Source: Symsagittifera roscoffensis (Eukaryota > Xenacoelomorpha > Acoela > Convolutidae). From it: a stretch of 64,000 nt of DNA. Positions within the stretch are counted from its first letter, which is position 1. Every line of letters begins with the position of its first letter. The notes beneath the pieces were generated by a model. The model did not search any database and was not told the DNA's origin. It was given only the letters and a program-made list of their open reading frames with translations. The stretch lies in NCBI RefSeq assembly GCF_963678635.1, contig NC_087065.1:19607623-19671622 (forward strand), read 5' to 3'. Positions 11,330-21,400 of this stretch are shown piece after piece. Both the position numbers and the translations under genes were made by a program.

Positions 11330-12680
11330 GAGTTATGCAATACCAACCTTCAGTGGTATTATTATTATTATGATGTGTCCAAGGTCATGTGTGCAGTGAC
11401 ATTGACACACAGCTGAGAACTCAGAATTTTGATTCTGCAGTATCACTCTCAGTGACTAATTTTAGAAAAAGAGAGAAAACTTAATTCAAGTAAGTCAGAA
11501 TACATTCTTGAATTACCATTAGTTTTCACCCGATACCGCATAGGATATCAGATGGCGCAGCCAACAGGATTTGCTGATCAGGACAATCGGACGGATATGG
11601 GAATACCCGTATATTGGGCGTCAGCAAACTTAGACCCTCCGTGGCAATTTAAAATCTGGTTCGAGCAATTTCTAATGGCAGTAACCGTGAAAGAAAACGT
11701 AAATCCAGAGGTTATGTTAGAGGAACCAAAATACATATTAGAAGAACCACCTCCACGACCAGGAACACCACGAGAGGGAGAGATTGAAGCTGTGACGGCA
11801 GCCAGAAATCTTAGAGATAAGTTAGCAACAGATCGAGTAATGTTGAAAAATGAGGAGAGAAGAACACGGGGTCCAAGGGTTGGCCACAATGTTTTTTACA
11901 ATGAGGTGCAAGAGAAACTGGTATCCAGATTATTTCTCTCACTCGGAAAAGAAGGAAAGAAACGTTTTCTACAGAAAAATCCACACGTCGAAGTATCCAA
12001 AATGTCGTTCAGGGACATTACACAGCTTGCAGAGGTCTCATTTCAAAAGGTAAAATGCGTGAACGATATAAATTGTTCACACGATTGCAAGAATCCGGAG
12101 ATTCACTGTAGGCATTCCATGCAGCGCTAATTGCACAAGCAGCTCGATCAGAACTCGGAACTTTGGAAAGTGAGATAGTTCGTGACTTATTCGTTTCGAA
12201 AATGAAAAACATGACGTATCAGGATAACATGACATCGAAACGCTAGATCCAGAGGAAGTTTTGAAGAGGGCTATAAAATTCAAATATGGCCAATTGACTA
12301 CAATGGCATTTCAAAAGGCAAATGCAGCGACAACAGGAGGAACAACTACAACTCTGGAGAGAGGATTAAGGAAGAGCCAGTGATGGCAGTCAGGAACTCA
12401 ACAGGAAACACAAAAAACCAACAATATAATCAGAGGGAAACGAATGAACGACAAAATATCAACGGAAACTATAACACGCAAACAAAACCAGGTAACAGAG
12501 GTGGAAGAGTATTCGATCAGAGACACCTGAAAAACTGTTCCGCAATGGGCAAAACTTGTACGAATTGTGGAAAACCAAATCACTTTGCAAAAATGTGAAG
12601 ATCTCAGCAGGGTTGCGAAAGAATCTGAAGGATCCGTAGAGGAATGTGATCAGATTAGAGAAAGTTTTGGTTCATGTAGT
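11330..12680 (+). repeat. second copy of the 1,351-bp exact direct duplication
   Basis: This is identical in all readable features to 9979-11329, including the frameshifts in gag. It starts inside the terminal repeat, so the left terminal TGTCATACTGC end is not duplicated. After 12680 the sequence continues into the protease region. Confidence 0.9.
11552..12602 (+). pseudogene. Gag-like polyprotein part, copy 2, frameshifted
   Basis: This is the exact repeat of the gag region at 10201-11251, with its Met at 11552, stop at 12130 and zinc knuckle at 12557-12595. It is the copy that connects to the protease frame. From TGTGAAGATC at 12596 the reading passes into the frame of 12567-13142. Identical damage in both copies means that the decay came before the duplication, or that the duplication is an assembly artefact. 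Confidence 0.75.
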
Positions 12681-13142
12681 GATTTTGAAGTAATGTCGAT
12701 TCAAACACATAAGCCAGAGAACGAAAGAATCTCGAAATATGAGTGGGACAGAATCAGTGAAAACAAGAAGAAGTCAAATAGAGAGACAATGCAAGTCCAA
12801 AAAATTGATTCAATCCGAGACCCAAAGTTGAATAGATTAAAATCACTAAAGGCCCAGGTAAGAATAGACAATCAAATACTACAATTGACTGTAGATACCG
12901 GAAGTCCAGTCTCTTTCTTAAATTGGGCGACGGCAAGAAAAACAATGGATAAGTCAAACAAGACAATATTCATCCCGTCTGAAAAACTGAATTTGAACAC
13001 AAAATTCGTTGATTACAACAAGCAACCGATCTGTGTATTGGGGGCATTGAAGACGAATCTTCGATTGGCAGGCTGGGAGGTGAAAGGAGCTACTTTTCTG
13101 GTGAAGGATTGTAAAACCAGATGCATAAAGGGATTGGATTAA
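12567..13142 (+). pseudogene. aspartic protease region of the Ty3/gypsy-like element
   Basis: The frame contains LQLTVDTGSPVSFLNWATA. The DTGS active-site motif of retroviral-type aspartic proteases is at 12894-12905, about 110 codons into the open stretch. It would cut the Gag-Pol polyprotein. The lead residues overlap the end of the zinc knuckle in another frame. The frame ends at 13142 before the reverse transcriptase, so the polyprotein is broken here. Confidence 0.75.
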
Positions 13143-13203
13143 CAAGGACAAGTGGGGATAGTCACCACACAAAACCAGCTCAAAAGAACTGTCCAGGTTT
13201 GAC

Positions 13204-13874
13204 TTGCTTATGTGCGAGCAGTCGGAAGGCTGGAAAAATAATTTATTACAAAAATTCAGTAATTTTTTCGATAGACAAGGAATTTCAAAAAATCACATTG
13301 TAAGTTCAAAATTCAAGTACTCCCTATGTCCGATTCAAGAAGAGGGGAGAAGAATTCCAATTCATATACAGGATAAGGCAGAGAAAGAAATGGAAAAACT
13401 GTTGACAGAAGGTCACATCACAAAGTTAGACAAATGTACCAGCGACTGCTTCAAATCCCCAATTGTAAAAACAGTAAAAAAAACAACTCGATAAAACTGG
13501 CGATGGAGGCAAAACCAATAAACAGACATTTGTTCAAAAATAAGTACCAAGTGCCCAATGTAGATGAACTCATCGATGAGGTAAGTCAAATCGTTACCGA
13601 GAACAAAAAGGGCACACTTGATTTCACGGTGTTAGACTTAAAGCATGCATGTAGTCAGCTAAATTTTGCTGCAAACACAGTTAAGCAGTGTAACTTTAAT
13701 ATTGTCGGTGGAAAGGCTACCGCGATATATAGGTTCCTTACGGGGTTTTATGCATTAGCACACATGCCAGCTGAATTCCAAAAAGCCATGGACAAGACTT
13801 TTAACCACGCAAAAAACGAATTTTGTTTTCTGGATGACATTCTTATCGTGTCGAAGGGTAACGAAATAAATTGA
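13204..13874 (+). pseudogene. reverse transcriptase region of the Ty3/gypsy-like element
   Basis: Two overlapping frames (13204-13494 and 13434-13874) carry the Ty3/gypsy RT order: EMEKLLTEGHITK, MEAKPINRHLFKNKYQVPNV, FTVLDLKHACSQLNF, a GFYALAHMPAEFQKAMDKTF segment, and FCFLDDILIVS with the catalytic LDD at 13830-13838. The frame change near 13490 and the missing stretch after 13874 show decay. In an intact element the domain copies element RNA into DNA. Confidence 0.85.
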
Positions 13875-14269
13875 ATATGAAAAATTGGTGGAAACTGTAC
13901 TTAAGAAATTGGATGATGAAAATCTGGCATCGAAAATCTCGAAATGTGAATTTTCAAACAACAGGTGATTTGGCTGGGACATCACCTTTCAAAATCAGGG
14001 GTCAGTCCAAAGTTCACCAAAACCGAGGCGATATTAAACTTAAATCCACCAAAATTGCTTAAATAATTAAGACCATTCCTGGGTAGCATAAATCACCTAG
14101 CAAAATTTATACCCAAAGCAGCAAGCTTAACGGAAAAGCTGAGGCCACTCCTTAAAGAGGAGAATCAAAAGAAAAAAATTGAAAAACATGAAAAGACCAG
14201 TAAAAAAGTTCGAGTGGGGGATGAACACACAGTGGTGTTTGATGCCATAAAAATGCAGTAGCGAACATT

Positions 14270-14540
14270 ACAAAAGTAAACTACTACGATGCTAACCGGG
14301 AAATAGGAATTAAATGTGACGCAAGCCACGATGGTTTGGGGGCTACTTTAGAACAACAAACGGATGAGGGTTCCTGGGTTCCGATCTCATTCGCATGCAG
14401 GTACCTAAATTCACAAGAAAAAAATTCAACAAATGAATTGGAGCTAATGGAGGTTGTTTGGGCAGTAGACAGATACAAACATTACATATTAGGTAAATCA
14501 TTTACAATCGCAACAGATCACAAAGTCGGGGACACTAAAT
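14270..14540 (+). pseudogene. RNase H region of the Ty3/gypsy-like element
   Basis: The frame reads IGIKCDASHDGLGATLEQQ, then ISFACRYLNSQEKNSTNELE and TIATDHK. These match the three acidic stations (Asp, Glu, Asp) of the Ty3/gypsy RNase H domain in correct order. After TDHK the frame runs straight into a short unrelated stretch and then integrase, so the RNase H end and the integrase start were deleted. Confidence 0.8.
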
Positions 14541-14588
14541 CAACAAGTTTTGGTACTAGGTTACTAAATCAACAAAAGCAAGTGTACG

Positions 14589-14960
14589 GTGAAGTTCTTG
14601 AGATCGCATATAGACACACAAGGCATTCCAGAATCAATACGATCTGACCAATTTTCAGGATTTAAGGGTAAAACAATAAAAAAGTTTTGTACTGAACTCA
14701 TATCGAACAGAAAACTCTGTCCGGTGGGTGACTATCGGAGTTGTGGTTTAAAAGAGCGAACAATACAAACCATAAAAAGAAGATTGGGGGCAGTGTTGCT
14801 AGAAGAAAACAATAAATCAATCGAAGTCTGTGTTAGTACCATAATGCGAGACTTACGGTGGAACAAGCAGAAAACTATTCAAGTATCTCCCTTTCAAGCA
14901 CATTTTGGCAGACTACCAAAGAACGAATTTAGAATCTTACGGGATAAATTTATACAAAAT
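14589..14960 (+). pseudogene. partial integrase of the Ty3/gypsy-like element
   Basis: The frame holds IPESIRSDQFSGFKGKTIKK, which is the region of the second catalytic Asp. It continues with a GLKERTIQTIKRRL helix and VSPFQAHFGRLPKNEF, the SPF-x-x-x-FGR-P station near the end of Ty3/gypsy integrases. The N-terminal HHCC zinc-binding domain and the first catalytic Asp are missing, so strand transfer by this copy is not possible. Confidence 0.75.
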
Positions 14961-16123
14961 TCTGACTATTTAGACAAACAACACTTGGAACGATCGGCAT
15001 TGACGGCATCACAACAAAAACGAAGAACTGACCCATCCCGGGAGAATTTGAAGATAGTCAGAAAGGGGGGAACTCAGCAGGGACGCCAACCCGCTCCACA
15101 AGCAGCAAGTGCATTCGGACAGGGATCGTCAAAGAGCAAAAGCCCTCAAAGAATTGCTAGAGGCGAACGCCCGTTGGAATCAGGAAAGGAGAGATGCTGA
15201 GAAAAACGACATACGGCTAATTGTCGACGAAACAGGATTATCGAAACCAGAGCTACGGAAGGAGATGATATACTCCTGGGAAAAGGGGTTCATAGAAGAC
15301 AAGGAAAAGGAAAACACGCAGTCTCAACAGAAAACGATTTTGCGAAAAGATCCGTTACGCTGACGAAACAGTTGAAGTTGAAAATAGCGACAGAAACTGA
15401 TTCGACGGTCAAGACGTCAACAGGACCTATCTACAGGAAATCGGACATCGCTGAAGCGAAAACGTTCCTACCACAAGAGAAAACGCGGAGCGAGTGCAAA
15501 AGCCCATCGGCAGAGCCAAATAATAAATTCCAAAGAATCAGTCCCCCTGAAGTTCTAGAGGATATTGAGTCGGATGAAGAATTTCGACGAGCCGTGGAAA
15601 CTGCCGATTTTGTGAACACGGTGGATCGGTTTCAGCAAAGCCAAACAGTTGTAACCTCAAAGGACACGGTAGCTGGAGGGAGACTAAATCTAGCCATCAA
15701 AAGAGCGAAACCGAATACAGCGGGTCCCAGTTCGACGGCGGGACCAAAAATTCAGAAAAATATCGTTCTAAAGAATTGTGAAAAGAAGACGAAGGGAAAA
15801 AAATCAGACGACAAACAGGGTAAGCTGGCAAAACAAATGCTATCGCAGTTGACCAGAGCAACGGACAATCAACGTCAACTTTGGATACCTCGAACTCAAA
15901 CGTTCACGCAAGCTCCACCCCGAAAACCAAACAAAAGGCCCAACTAAAGACAATAGATTCACAGACACGTCCGAAGGATATCCTAGACACATTTCAAAGC
16001 CGGAGTTTGGCACCGGCGGAGTGGGAGAATCTTGCAGATCAACTTCTAAAAAAGGGGTCCAAAAAGTCGCAGACGACCTCAGAGGGAATGTCCAATAGCA
16101 TCCGGAAGGGACCCAATATTTGA
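14961..16123 (+). pseudogene. polar C-terminal tail of the element's Pol, three frame-broken segments
   Basis: Open stretches at 14961-15200, 15109-15363, 15372-15947 and 15881-16123 are rich in Lys, Arg, Gln, Ser and Pro with no recognised domain. They overlap or abut with frame changes and look like one original tail of roughly 380 residues. No envelope-like membrane segment is seen. From 16124 to 16506 the sequence remains coding-like in composition but broken. Confidence 0.5.
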
Positions 16124-16506
16124 GCCTCCTCTGGGGGTTTCTGATGATTCTAGCTCCGAAGACCCAGGAGTAAGACGAAGTTCCAGACAAACCAAGAATA
16201 AAGAGCCTAAGCGTTTTGGAGACCGAGTCAAATATTCCATCAAGGAAGTTTCGGGGTTATCAGGGGAGCACTAATCAAGGCTGCACTCCAGGAATACCGG
16301 AAGAGGCTAACAGACTTCCAAGAACGAAGTGACAGGCCCGTTGAGTCAAAATTACGTATACTAGAGAGACATTTATCCCGGAGAAAATTCGGCTATGCAA
16401 CGCTGGACAAAGGAACGGATTGGAATCCTTGTTGGAGAATAGACCTCGAACAAAACTAAGAATTAAAAATCCAAATCACTAATCTTCAATAGATCAATCA
16501 AACTAT

Positions 16507-16552
16507 GCCTTAGTACCATAATGCGATACTTCTGGTGGAACAAGAAGAAACT
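16507..16552 (+). repeat. displaced copy of an integrase segment
   Basis: TTAGTACCATAATGCGATAC and the following 26 bp repeat 14834-14877 with about five differences. The copied piece sits directly against the start of the right inverted terminal repeat at 16553. It marks a rearrangement joint at the 3' end of the element. Confidence 0.7.
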
Positions 16553-16743
16553 TAATGGTAATTCAAGAACTTGAATTAAGTTTCTGATTTACTTGAATTA
16601 AGTTTTCTTTCTTTTTCGTTAGTCACTGAGAGTGATACTGCAAAATCAAAACTCTGACTTCTCAGCTGTGTCAATGTCACTGCACACATGACCTTGGAAA
16701 CATCATAATCTTCAATTACTGCTATTGTAGTAGCAGTATGACA
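16553..16743 (-). repeat. right inverted terminal repeat of the Ty3/gypsy-like element
   Basis: The reverse complement matches 9949-10170 from TGTCATACTGC to ACCATTA, except for a 35-40-bp block that is absent here. It also has a small internal repeat of a CTTGAATTAAGTTT motif. In a normal LTR element this end would be a direct repeat of the 5' LTR. Confidence 0.75.
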
Positions 16744-16860
16744 AGTACTTAGGGAGAGCTCAGAAACTTAACTTGCTCGACCCAAAAAAAGGCTCGACAA
16801 AAATTTCGAAGTTTTTTGAAACTTTGCCCCCCCCCCTCGAGAAAATCCTATGATCCTAAT
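16744..16860 (+). mobile_element. hAT-type MITE copy A, right part
   Basis: This is the continuation of 9651-9948 after the retroelement. It reads AGTACTTAGGGAGAGCTCAG, then a TCGAC-AAAAAAA-TCGAC region, a C tract and CTCGAGAAAATCC, as in copies B and C. The 3' end is diverged, and no second target duplication could be fixed. Confidence 0.65.
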
Positions 16861-16996
16861 GGTTATTTTTCAATAGTAAGGTACTTTCAATAGTAAGGCG
16901 CAGAAAAAAATGAGGGCTTAAACGTTTATATTGCTTTCTTAATTCAGAGAAGTTTTGGATAAATTATCAGCAAGAAAAAAAACTTACTTTTTTTAG

Positions 16997-17296
16997 TTCC
17001 AGCTAAACCAGATCTTCTGTCTGTGCTGTTTGTGCCCTTTGAAACGTCTGTCATCATAATGGGTTTGGGTAGGGGGTCAACGCCTATAAAGCCAACCATT
17101 GGCTTCATCGATCGGTACCTCTACGACAACACAGTGTTGCCTCAAAGCTACTCCTTGGATGGGCCAGTTGGTCTTGACCAGAACATCACAATCCAGGGTT
17201 TAAGCCCTGGAACATCGTACGATTTCTCTCTTCGCGGATTCGTTGACGCATGTAGCGTAAATGGTTCAGCTGGGGTTTTGGACGATGTATGCACAC
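16997..17296 (+). CDS. exon 1: FN3-like domain, subtype A (long)
   Basis: 100 residues. The acceptor is TTTTTTTAG and the donor GTGAGT. The core station is NITIQGLSPGTSYDF, with Cys in DACSVNG and a terminal VCT. Two N-glycosylation sites (NIT, NGS). This is the first exon recognised in the window; the preceding 250 bp run back into the MITE and retroelement. A second acceptor six bases downstream (TTCCAG) would keep the frame and drop two residues. Confidence 0.85.
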
Positions 17297-18425
17297 GTGA
17301 GTATAGTTACAGAAAAACAGTTTCGCCGTCAATTTTGTGTAGTCTCTGTGAAATGCATCTTGCCCTAGCAAAACACTTGCTTTCGGATAAAAAACGATTG
17401 TTTTTCGGTGCATTTCAAGTCATGTTAAGATCACTTTTTCGCTTTTGCCTGTCTGAAAATGATTTCAGTTCAAATTTAATCGATCTGCTGTAAAAAAAAC
17501 TAAGATCAATTTTGGAGACTAGATTCCGTAGAGCCAATTTGGATGAATTTTATAAATCATATAGGACATTTTGAGCCTCCCTAAAATTGATTTAAATTTA
17601 TTTCATGGGCTCTCCAGAATGATTTTTTTGTCTGCTAAAATAATTTAGATCGATGAAAAAATTAATTTTTCTGCCTTAAGTTGGTCGTATTGCATGCAAA
17701 AGATGACCTTTGAAAACCGACATGAAATATGTTATGTAAATTTTTTTTAACAACTTGAGCGACAAAAATTATGCAAACAAATTACACTAAATGGGTCAGA
17801 AAAATCAAAAACCAACTGTTAGTCAAAATTGTAAGAAAAACAAAAATCACTGAATTTTAAATTCGTTGAAAAACGGTAATCTGATAGTGTCGGTTTTGGA
17901 AACTTTCAAAAATAGAAAGTTTCATAACAGAAAACTACGTTCTAATATGCAAGGAAAAATGCTGTTGGAGAAAAAGGATTTTTCTTTTAAATTTATTTTA
18001 TAACAGAAACTTTTTGGGCCAGTTTAACCGCACTGGGGTTATAGGAAAAATAAATGGCAAGTATGGATTGAATAGTCAAGAAAAACCTAAAATTATTATG
18101 ACTGCACAGTAAAAACTTGAAGCGGAAATTCATAACATTACACACCACTGGCGTTACACTCCGAGATTTTCAAACTAAAAACAAAATGGGAGCAAACGGC
18201 AAGAGGAGAATTCACGTTTAGAACTTGTAGAACAAAAAACAGATTGAATGAATTTGTGGAGAAACAGAACTTCGAAGATGATGTGGAATTATGTCAATTT
18301 GAAATTTTAAGAAGCTAACATCTGCAGCTGATTAATTGTATGTGGTTGCAATGGCTGCAGAAACTCGAGGAGGAAATTATAAAGAACTCACTGGGAGCAA
18401 TCCCATCAGCAGTAGCTGTAAATTC

Positions 18426-18497
<72 letters not shown>

Positions 18498-21400
18498 CTC
18501 CTACTACTGTAGAATTTAATGGATTAAGAGTAATTCTTGCATGATGTACCATGGCTTTTCATTACTCATGATCTATTTAATTTTTAGACCAATTGGCCTT
18601 TCGAATCTTTTTGCAGAGCGATATTCTTACACAATTAACAACCCCATAACTAAACCCCTCTCCCCTCCCCTCAACGGAAACACACACGCACTAGAACCCT
18701 CCCCATGCCACAAAAAAGTCACCGCCGAAAAACTTCTCTCGCACCCAAACTTAACCCCTCAAATTTTTCCTCCCTCACACACAGTCACACCCTATATAAT
18801 CAATTATTATAAAAATTTATAGAAACTGGCAAAAAAGTACAACAAAGTCGATTATTATCCATGGAACTCGGCTGCTGGTAATTCGCCAACTTTTCTACTC
18901 AATTTGACGCAATAAAGGCTGACAACCTCGTTGTGATGACAACCTACTAAAATTTGGAAAAGTTAAACCACTTTGTCAACAACATAAAAAATTTGGGTAA
19001 ATTAAAAAAAAATTACGCTTAAGTTGTTAATGATTGGGTTAATCAAGGGAAAAATTAGTTTGGAAAAAAATGATTTTCAAAAAAAATATATTAATAAAAT
19101 GACAAAATAAAATCAGAAAAAATAGAAAAGTCCGTTGCATAATATTTTTGAAAAAGTTTGCTAGTATAAAAATCTTAAAAAACGTGCAATGAAAAAAAGG
19201 CCGATTAAATTTAAAACCGCAATTCAAAAGCTTACAATAATAAAGCAATTTAAGGACAGAAAATATGGATTTGAATAGATATAAATCTTGCAATGATTGT
19301 CAAGACATTGAGGCTACGCTACATTGAATAAATCGATTAAATCTTGCAATGATTGCCAAGACATGCATGCCCTTGAGGCTACGCTGCATTTTCTAGCTTA
19401 AATTGGTCTTAACCCATCTGTGTCAGAGTGAGACTGCATTTTTTGCAATTTTTTGTTGAAAATTAATGTTTTTCAGGCCCCATGGCTCCAAATATGTCCA
19501 GAGCTCAAGTTCTTGCAGAGAAAAACTCGATTGAAATAATCGTTGATGGAACAGATCAACACGTCTTCGTAGACAGGGGAAGTTCAAGTGGATATTTTTT
19601 CGATGACTCGGAATTTGGCAGAACGGACGATGAAATTTTAGACTTGAACCAGAACACAAAAATTTACGATCTTGAGTCAGGAACGCTGCACCAATTAAAA
19701 TTCAGAAGTTCACTTCGTTGTTCTCGAGGGGAGGTTGTTAGTGACAGCTTCTCAATTGTGGAAGCATGCACCAGTTAGTATTTGATGTTTTTGTCTCGGT
19801 GCCGATAAAATTGCAAAAACAGACTTTATTTTAAATTAAAGGAGAAAATAACCTATTTCAGAAGTTATTTTTTTTACTTTTCCAGACAACGTTTATGTCC
19901 CGAAGATTGTCTGGAATTTCATTTTTACTTGCAACGATTGATCAAAAATAGCAAATTAATTTTTAAAACTAATTTTCTATCCAATATTTGTGCATTTTTT
20001 ATATACCCACTTAAAGAATAGGTAGTTACGTCAACTTGCTTAATTTCTTTAACCAGAATTACTTTTGTGACTGCGAGATAACCGGATTTGGATAGTTTCT
20101 TTGATAAGTGTAGCATGCAGATTGATGTGACAAGGCTGCTTTTATCAGGGCGGAGACCTAAGTGTTTCAATTGCATTTTGAAGGTCCATGAAAAAAAGGT
20201 CTATTCAAAAAAACTTTTAAAAAAATTCAAAAAAAAAGAAAAAACGCAAAATCAGGTCGACACAATATGCACGGTACAGAGTGATGTATTTCAGATATAG
20301 GAAAGTATTGATAACAGCCAATAGCATGCTTCCTTTCAATTTGAAACGATTTTTTGACGTGTTAAATCTCTGCGCATGTGTTATTAGCAAAAATTATATC
20401 TCAAAATAATCGTCCCAAATTGGCCAAATCAATTGACAATTTTTTAACCCCAATAACTTAACAAAAAAACCATCATAGGAGAAACATCTTTTAAAATTTG
20501 AGCTCAAGATAACGACATTTTGAACGCTGAAAACATCATAAAAGTTTTGCTAGACAATGAATCGAAAAAAAAATATCCCGAGCTTAAATTTTCCGTCATT
20601 TTCCTCCAGAGTCGGAACAATAAAAATTCTAGTTTTCCACGTGTTTGATTACTCGAGCTGGTAGGTAGAAACACTAGTGGACGAAGTTAAGCAAAACCTT
20701 AATTTTTGTCTCTCTGAAATGCCTGTTTTCAAGAATGAATCTTGACGAAGTTTGCTGGGATTTTAAACAAAGTCTTAACATTTTCGTAAGAGAGTAAATG
20801 ACCGAGAGTAAATGATCAGAACTACACTCATTGAAAATAATAAGTTTTGCTTTCAAGGACTTACCAATTTGGATATCAAGGTCTGAAACGATTGTTTTCA
20901 TCATCTGCACTAAGTTTTGGATCAATGTGAACTCTTCCTTGAACAAGCGGAGAAAAAGTTGTTCATGCAATGTGAAATTTTCTGAGCCCAATAAAATTGA
21001 TTTTTCATTGTGACAATTTTACAAAGCTTAACTTTTTCCTTACAGTTTTGCGCGTTTTGAAAAAAAAATTTGAAAACTGATAAAAATTGGCCTTTACAGA
21101 CCCGCAAAAAATTGGTGAGTCCTAGAAAGCAAAATTTAATAGTTTTCTAAAGGGGTTCTCTGATCATTTATTCTTTTTTTCAAAGTACTATTTATTTTTA
21201 AATTCCAATAAAGTGCTGTTTTAAATCACCCTTCAAAAAAGACATTTCAGAGAGTGAAAAACTGATCTTTAGCGCTTTATAGTTCCCCTATAGCCTAATT
21301 CTATCAGTTAAATTTGCTTATCTTGATTTGATCATTTTTCCTAAAATCTTGCAACAAAATTTTTGAGATTGAAGCTCATGTTTTGCTCATGTCAAGTTTT

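Larger units (their letters stand above)
9949..16743 (+). mobile_element. Ty3/gypsy-like retroelement bounded by inverted terminal repeats
   Basis: This 6,795-bp element carries, in order, Gag (duplicated), aspartic protease, reverse transcriptase, RNase H, part of integrase and a polar C-terminal tail. That is the domain order of Ty3/gypsy elements. It starts with TGTCATACTGC and ends with GCAGTATGACA. The two ends are long inverted, not direct, repeats (9949-10170 and 16553-16743). A near-perfect 5-bp duplication flanks it, and the disrupted host sequence is a hAT MITE. The open frames are broken by several frameshifts and stops, and integrase lacks its zinc-binding part and first catalytic Asp, so it is not autonomous. 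Its first gene starts 30 bp inside the left repeat. It lies upstream of the first recognised exon of the FN3-like gene. Confidence 0.8.
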
